DNA of 7,957 nt from Nitrososphaerales archaeon TH5893. GTDB lineage: Archaea; Thermoproteota; Nitrososphaeria; Nitrososphaerales; Nitrososphaeraceae. A program made the translations under genes and the position numbers. The DNA lies in the NCBI GenBank assembly GCA_014523685.1, contig JAATVT010000198.1:1-7957 (forward strand). Direction: 5' to 3'. Numbering within the stretch: the first letter of the stretch is position 1; each line of letters begins with the position of its first letter. Positions 5,202 to 7,957 of this stretch are shown one piece after another. The notes beneath the pieces were generated by a model. It saw only the letters and a list, made by a program, of their open reading frames with translations. It did not search any database and was not told where the DNA came from.

Positions 5202-6635
5202 CTAAATGCCATGCACTCTTATTTTATGATAAACATTGTGCGATGCGGCAACTACCGAGATGGCAATACCAGCACCAATAAAGTTTCTTATGGTCATTGT
5301 CATATCAGGAGATGTGGCGATCAAGGAGCTACCAGAGACAGTATAGATATTATCAGCAAGCCACAGGGTAAGAGTTATCCACCCAATAATTCCAGACATA
5401 ATGGCGCCAAGCCTTGCCCCGTTGAACACGAAAAATAAAGAAAAGGCGATAGAGAAATACCATAAAGTGCTTAAAACTACCCAATTGGTTTGAAATACTT
5501 CAGGTCGTGCATCTAGCATATAGTAAGTAGCGCCTATAGCTGCCATTGCGAATAATGAAACAATGAGAAGTTTGTTATTAAGAGTATGAGAGGTTCGCTG
5601 TTGTCCTTTATCCTTTCTTTTTGTATCTTCTTCTACCTCAGCAGCTTTTACTGCTTCTTCAAAAGTTTTCAACTTAAGAGGAATTAATTTTTTTATTGTA
5701 TCATCTTTTACAGTCGCCTCGTGTTTTAGGCTATCTATTAATGGTCTTGCCAATGATGCCTTTACCGGGGTAATAAGATCGACCCAATAAGAAGACAGTC
5801 TTGGAGTGAGGAATGGTATTATTAATATTCTTATAGATTTGTTTAGCATTTTTGCATAGAGTTTCATCATTTGTTGATATGTAAGAACCTCAGTACCACC
5901 AATATCAAAATCTCTTTCCTCAGTATCCTTCACATTAATCGACCTAACCAAATATTCAACCACGTCATCTACCGATATTGGTTGAGATTTAGTCAAAACC
6001 CATTTTGGGCATACCATTACAGGCAACCTTTTGACTAAATATTCCAGCATTTGGAACGAGCCGCCCCCTTGGCCTAAAATAACTGCAGCATGGAAAAAGG
6101 TAACCTTTGCTGTTGATGTCTTTAAGATATCTCCAACCTCTTTTCTGCTACGCATATGTTCAGATAACTTATAGTAATCTTCTTCAGTTTCCCCGTGAAT
6201 GAGTCCTCCTAAATATATTATTCTCTCAACGCCACACTCAGTAGCAGCTTTAGCGAAATTTTTTGCTGCCGTTCGGTCTCTTTGTGCAAATTTTTTCCAT
6301 TCTTTAGAAGAGCCTCCCATTGAATGGATAAGATAGAATGCAATGGTCACGCCGTTCATAGCTTTCACAAGTTGAGGATAATCATTTACATCTGCCTCTA
6401 CTATCTTAATAACGTCTTCATGGTTATCATAGCGACCTCTCAAAGATTCCCTATCACGGGTCAAACATATTATCTCATAATTCGCATTATATGATAAAGA
6501 CGATGAATATGATAGTAGTCTTGATACCAACCTGCTCCCGATAAAACCACTTGCTCCTGTCACTAGTATTTTTGCACTAGTTTCTCTTTTACTGCTTTCA
6601 ATACTGACACTCTCTCCAGTTTCATACTTTTGCAT
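5202..6635 (-). CDS. Atypical SDR, YbjT-like NAD(P)-binding protein fused to a C-terminal membrane domain
   Basis: Residues 22-330 are an extended/atypical short-chain dehydrogenase domain. TGASGFIG (26-33) is the Rossmann dinucleotide loop; YLIHSMGG (101-108) and YLGGLI (141-146) are core strands; and LSEHMRSRKEVG (157-168) replaces the usual YxxxK catalytic pair, as in the YbjT/NmrA-like group. Those proteins commonly carry a C-terminal DUF2867 domain. Here, a charged linker (about 331-350) leads instead into about four membrane helices (354-374, 384-406, 408-428, 447-467), so the enzyme would be membrane-anchored with the nucleotide domain in the cytoplasm. The substrate is unknown; a lipid, quinone or isoprenoid is a guess from the location. 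The missing classical Tyr means it may sense NAD(P) rather than reduce a substrate. The ATG at 6635 is preceded by GGGAG about 8 nt upstream and begins 3 nt after the stop of the preceding gene, so the two genes very likely form an operon. Confidence 0.85.
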   Translation of the reverse strand: MQKYETGESVSIESSKRETSAKILVTGASGFIGSRLVSRLLSYSSSLSYNANYEIICLTRDRESLRGRYDNHEDVIKIVEADVNDYPQLVKAMNGVTIAFYLIHSMGGSSKEWKKFAQRDRTAAKNFAKAATECGVERIIYLGGLIHGETEEDYYKLSEHMRSRKEVGDILKTSTAKVTFFHAAVILGQGGGSFQMLEYLVKRLPVMVCPKWVLTKSQPISVDDVVEYLVRSINVKDTEERDFDIGGTEVLTYQQMMKLYAKMLNKSIRILIIPFLTPRLSSYWVDLITPVKASLARPLIDSLKHEATVKDDTIKKLIPLKLKTFEEAVKAAEVEEDTKRKDKGQQRTSHTLNNKLLIVSLFAMAAIGATYYMLDARPEVFQTNWVVLSTLWYFSIAFSLFFVFNGARLGAIMSGIIGWITLTLWLADNIYTVSGSSLIATSPDMTMTIRNFIGAGIAISVVAASHNVYHKIRVHGI

Positions 6636-6638
6636 AAT

Positions 6639-7016
6639 TTATCTCCCTTCATTATTTGCAGGACTTGTAGTGTACATCCGTATGGTTATCTCCACCGGAA
6701 GGTCCTTTGCAAGAGAGAGGAGCATGTCATCTTGATCAAGATATACTTCGATAAGATCTCCTTGCCCTACTTGTATTTCTGAAGTCATACTAATTCTTTT
6801 GTTATTACTATTATTATCATCATCTGTGCTGAAAGAAATCAATGCGTTATATGGCTCACTTATATCGGAGAAGTCTCGTGGAAGAACTATGAACTGGTTT
6901 TTTGCCTGTTGAATGTTAATCGAATAATATTTATCATTCATAGTAGCTGTTCCGTAAATATAGCTCTCAGACAAGCTCAATTGCAAATGAAATTTAAATT
7001 CTTGCAATAATCTCAT
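6639..7016 (-). CDS. Protein of unknown function, first gene of the SDR operon (125 aa)
   Basis: The preferred start is the ATG at 7016, giving 125 residues beginning MRLLQEFKFHLQLSLSES. The frame is open further up to a TTG at 7061 (140 aa), but the extra stretch contains the TATA-like TTATTTAAATA, so it is more likely promoter than coding sequence. The protein has no membrane helix or Cys motif. It shows alternating polar and hydrophobic stretches (FKFHLQLSLS, YYSINIQQ, LIEVYLDQ, VEITIRMYTT) typical of a beta-sandwich or barrel. An Asp/Asn-rich loop at residues 77-86 is encoded by an imperfect ATT/ATC triplet run. I do not recognise the family. The stop lies 3 nt before the SDR start, so a role with that membrane-bound enzyme is plausible, for example as a partner subunit or carrier. 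Confidence 0.75.
   Translation of the reverse strand: MRLLQEFKFHLQLSLSESYIYGTATMNDKYYSINIQQAKNQFIVLPRDFSDISEPYNALISFSTDDDNNSNNKRISMTSEIQVGQGDLIEVYLDQDDMLLSLAKDLPVEITIRMYTTSPANNEGR
6801..6823. repeat. Imperfect ATT/ATC trinucleotide run inside the 125-aa gene
   Basis: Plus-strand TTATTACTATTATTATCATC codes on the other strand for the Asp/Asn run in the loop of the 125-aa protein. It is in frame, so slippage would change loop length by whole residues. Confidence 0.5.
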
Positions 7017-7042
7017 ACCTGATATATTATTAATATTGATTC

Positions 7043-7055
7043 CATATTTAAATAA
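7043..7055 (-). promoter_or_regulatory. TATA box of the 125-aa gene/SDR operon
   Basis: Minus-strand TTATTTAAATATG is centred about 33 bp before the ATG at 7016. It would give a start a few bases upstream of that ATG. This is the main reason for choosing the ATG over the TTG at 7061. Confidence 0.5.
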
Positions 7056-7083
7056 TGCCAACGACTAAAGACTAGTGCTAACT

Positions 7084-7102
7084 TATTAGATGATCTCTAA
7101 TA
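7084..7102. promoter_or_regulatory. Palindromic operator candidate 1 in the divergent region
   Basis: TATTAGA-TGATC-TCTAATA is a perfect inverted repeat with 7-bp arms and a 5-bp spacer. It sits about 30 bp upstream of the minus-strand TATA box at 7043-7055. Dimeric winged-helix regulators commonly bind sites of this shape. Confidence 0.4.
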
Positions 7103-7116
7103 GCAAATTATTTGGC

Positions 7117-7133
7117 CCTTATCAGTAATAAGG
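7117..7133. promoter_or_regulatory. Palindromic operator candidate 2 in the divergent region
   Basis: CCTTAT-CAGTA-ATAAGG is a perfect inverted repeat with 6-bp arms and the same 5-bp spacer as the site at 7084-7102. The two centres are 32 bp apart, about three helical turns, so two dimers could sit on one face of the DNA. It lies between the two divergent promoters. Confidence 0.4.
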
Positions 7134-7198
7134 ACTAAAATCGTGATGAAGGATTTTTGTTTTGTGTTTTACTTCCAAAATAAATGTTATACTACCAA

Positions 7199-7210
7199 TC
7201 GATAAATATT
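7199..7210 (+). promoter_or_regulatory. TATA-like box for the duplicated CxxC protein gene
   Basis: TCGATAAATATT lies about 38 bp before the ATG at 7243, which predicts a leader of about 12 nt. A second candidate, GTTATACTA at 7186-7194, would give a leader of about 27 nt that includes the whole inverted repeat at 7211-7242. No strong Shine-Dalgarno sequence is present. Confidence 0.4.
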
Positions 7211-7242
7211 GTGTTAACATAGAATTGACAGGTAGTTAACAC
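7211..7242 (+). promoter_or_regulatory. GTGTTAAC...GTTAACAC inverted repeat abutting the start codon
   Basis: GTGTTAAC at 7211-7218 and GTTAACAC at 7235-7242 are perfect 8-bp arms 16 bp apart. The second arm ends on the base before the ATG. Each contains the self-palindrome GTTAAC, and these cores are 22 bp apart, about two helical turns. The pair spans the expected transcription start, an ideal place for a repressor. If transcribed in full, the arms could also pair in the mRNA and mask the start codon. Confidence 0.5.
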
Positions 7243-7746
7243 ATGGACGAGGTAGAAGAGTCAGTTATTGCCAAGTCAACAGGAGAACAGGAAGAGGAAG
7301 ATATTGCTACTCAAGATGCTGCATTATTTCGCCGCTTGGTAACAGGCAAGAAATTATCTAAAGAAGAGGCAAATTATAGAAAAGTGGAAAAGTCATCATC
7401 ACAAGGAGATCATTCCTGCATAAAATGTAAGTTTAATCTACCAGCTGAGAAAAAATGCCACATTGTAGAAGGTGAAATCGATAATGATCATGGCATTTCA
7501 AAATTCTTTTCACCCAAGGGCGTCGGAATGTTACCTGGTGACATAGTATGGGATTTTATAAAGAAAACAGGAAAAAAGCTCAATTATGAAGATGGACATG
7601 TATTAACAAAAGGTGCAGAAGGATTTCAATGCAAAGACTGTAAATATTACATGTTCTCTGGTAGGTGTCTTTTAATTAAAGGTAAATTTACGCCAGAAAT
7701 GAGCTGTGCGTTTGTGGTTAAAATAGGGAATGGAACTGAAGTCTAG
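7243..7746 (+). CDS. Duplicated Cys-cluster protein, HiPIP-like (probable Fe-S or metal protein, 167 aa)
   Basis: The N-terminal 50 residues are acidic, then basic, and probably flexible. Two similar Cys modules follow: CIKCKF...KCHIVEGEI (59-79; C59, C62, C72) and CKDCKYY...RCLLIKGKF (130-149; C130, C133, C142), with a further Cys155 (EMSCAF). The shared pattern is CxxCK[FY]...[KR]Cx[IL][VI]xGx[IF], so the gene contains an internal duplication. The second module, C-x2-C-x8-C-x12-C with a Gly-Lys-Phe turn before the last Cys, resembles the cluster-binding end of high-potential iron-sulfur proteins. The first module lacks a fourth Cys. One [4Fe-4S] cluster, or zinc, in the second module is the likeliest cofactor. 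There is no signal peptide, unlike bacterial HiPIPs, so it is probably cytoplasmic. The middle segment (GVGMLPGDIVWDFIKKTGKK) is unrecognised. It is divergent from the 125-aa/SDR operon, and its start is marked by the operator-like repeat. A redox or stress role is inferred. Confidence 0.8.
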   Translation: MDEVEESVIAKSTGEQEEEDIATQDAALFRRLVTGKKLSKEEANYRKVEKSSSQGDHSCIKCKFNLPAEKKCHIVEGEIDNDHGISKFFSPKGVGMLPGDIVWDFIKKTGKKLNYEDGHVLTKGAEGFQCKDCKYYMFSGRCLLIKGKFTPEMSCAFVVKIGNGTEV

Positions 7747-7856
7747 TTTTGAGTATTATGAATGATAAACTTGGATATTAATACAATGAATTAAAAGAAC
7801 GATGAACCATTATAATTGATTCAGTACCAACCGTAAAACGAAACAATAGCAACAAT

Positions 7857-7943
7857 ATGCCAATCTCTCTCCATTACGCTTTGACAGACTCTCAGTGTTC
7901 TAAATGTGGTAGACAAAAACATTGGATAATCGCTAACATCTGA
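7857..7943 (+). CDS. Possible tiny CxxC peptide (28 aa)
   Basis: An ATG at 7857 opens a 28-codon frame (MPISLHYALTDSQCSKCGRQ, then KHWIIANI) ending in TGA at 7941-7943. It contains CSKCGRQKH, a minimal CxxC...H metal-binding element. An A/T-rich box (TTATAATTG, 7810-7818) lies about 43 bp upstream; there is no Shine-Dalgarno sequence. It could be a broken zinc-ribbon protein or chance. Otherwise I see nothing in 7747-7957. Confidence 0.2.
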   Translation: MPISLHYALTDSQCSKCGRQKHWIIANI

Positions 7944-7957
7944 ATATCTTTTTTCAT

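Noticed and set aside
4428..5438. Plus-strand frames of 78, 61 and 85 aa
   Set aside because: They are antisense to the membrane-protein and SDR genes or span their intergenic regions, with atypical composition and no motifs.

Overview
The window looks like a piece of an AT-rich archaeal chromosome. Most start codons have an A/T-rich TATA-like box about 24-38 bp upstream and little or no leader, which is typical of leaderless archaeal transcripts. The protein families (YVTN propeller, NhaP antiporter, cobalamin-sensor protein with a 'YIRxKxVKG...SRQxxIKYLG' front domain, small Cys-rich proteins) fit a soil-type Nitrososphaerota/Thaumarchaeota genome, perhaps near Nitrososphaera or Nitrosocosmicus. 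That placement is inference from style and recalled families: there is no rRNA or amo gene here to confirm it.

Layout. At 1-563 (minus strand) is the N-terminal part of an exported YVTN/YncE beta-propeller protein built of 42-residue repeats and cut by the window edge. From 782 to 1465 (plus) a small two-helix membrane ORF is followed by what reads as a multiply frameshifted membrane-protein gene. Its last stop codon touches the stop of a convergent, intact CPA1/NhaP-type Na+/H+ antiporter (1466-2701, minus). The next 559 bases hold only a second set of broken reading frames (2836-3039) and a weak inverted-repeat unit. They are followed by a 58-aa protein with seven cysteines (3261-3437, minus).

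From 3560 to 7016 four minus-strand genes follow one another: a cobalamin-binding regulator of the CarH/LitR sensor architecture but with an unusual N-terminal domain; a small polytopic membrane protein with a duplicated FVxHxIxGMxAG motif; an atypical SDR (YbjT-like) fused to about four membrane helices; and a 125-aa protein of unknown function that is probably co-transcribed with the SDR. A 226-bp divergent intergenic region carrying three palindromic, operator-like elements separates this cluster from a plus-strand gene (7243-7746) for a duplicated CxxC...C protein that resembles high-potential iron-sulfur proteins.

Working picture (inference). The 3.5-7.7 kb part could be a small stress or redox module: a B12-based, possibly light-responsive regulator, membrane-bound NAD(P)-dependent chemistry, and an Fe-S or metal protein sharing a controlled divergent promoter. 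The 0.8-3.2 kb part is decaying accessory DNA around a housekeeping antiporter. No tRNA, rRNA, CRISPR array or complete insertion sequence was seen.
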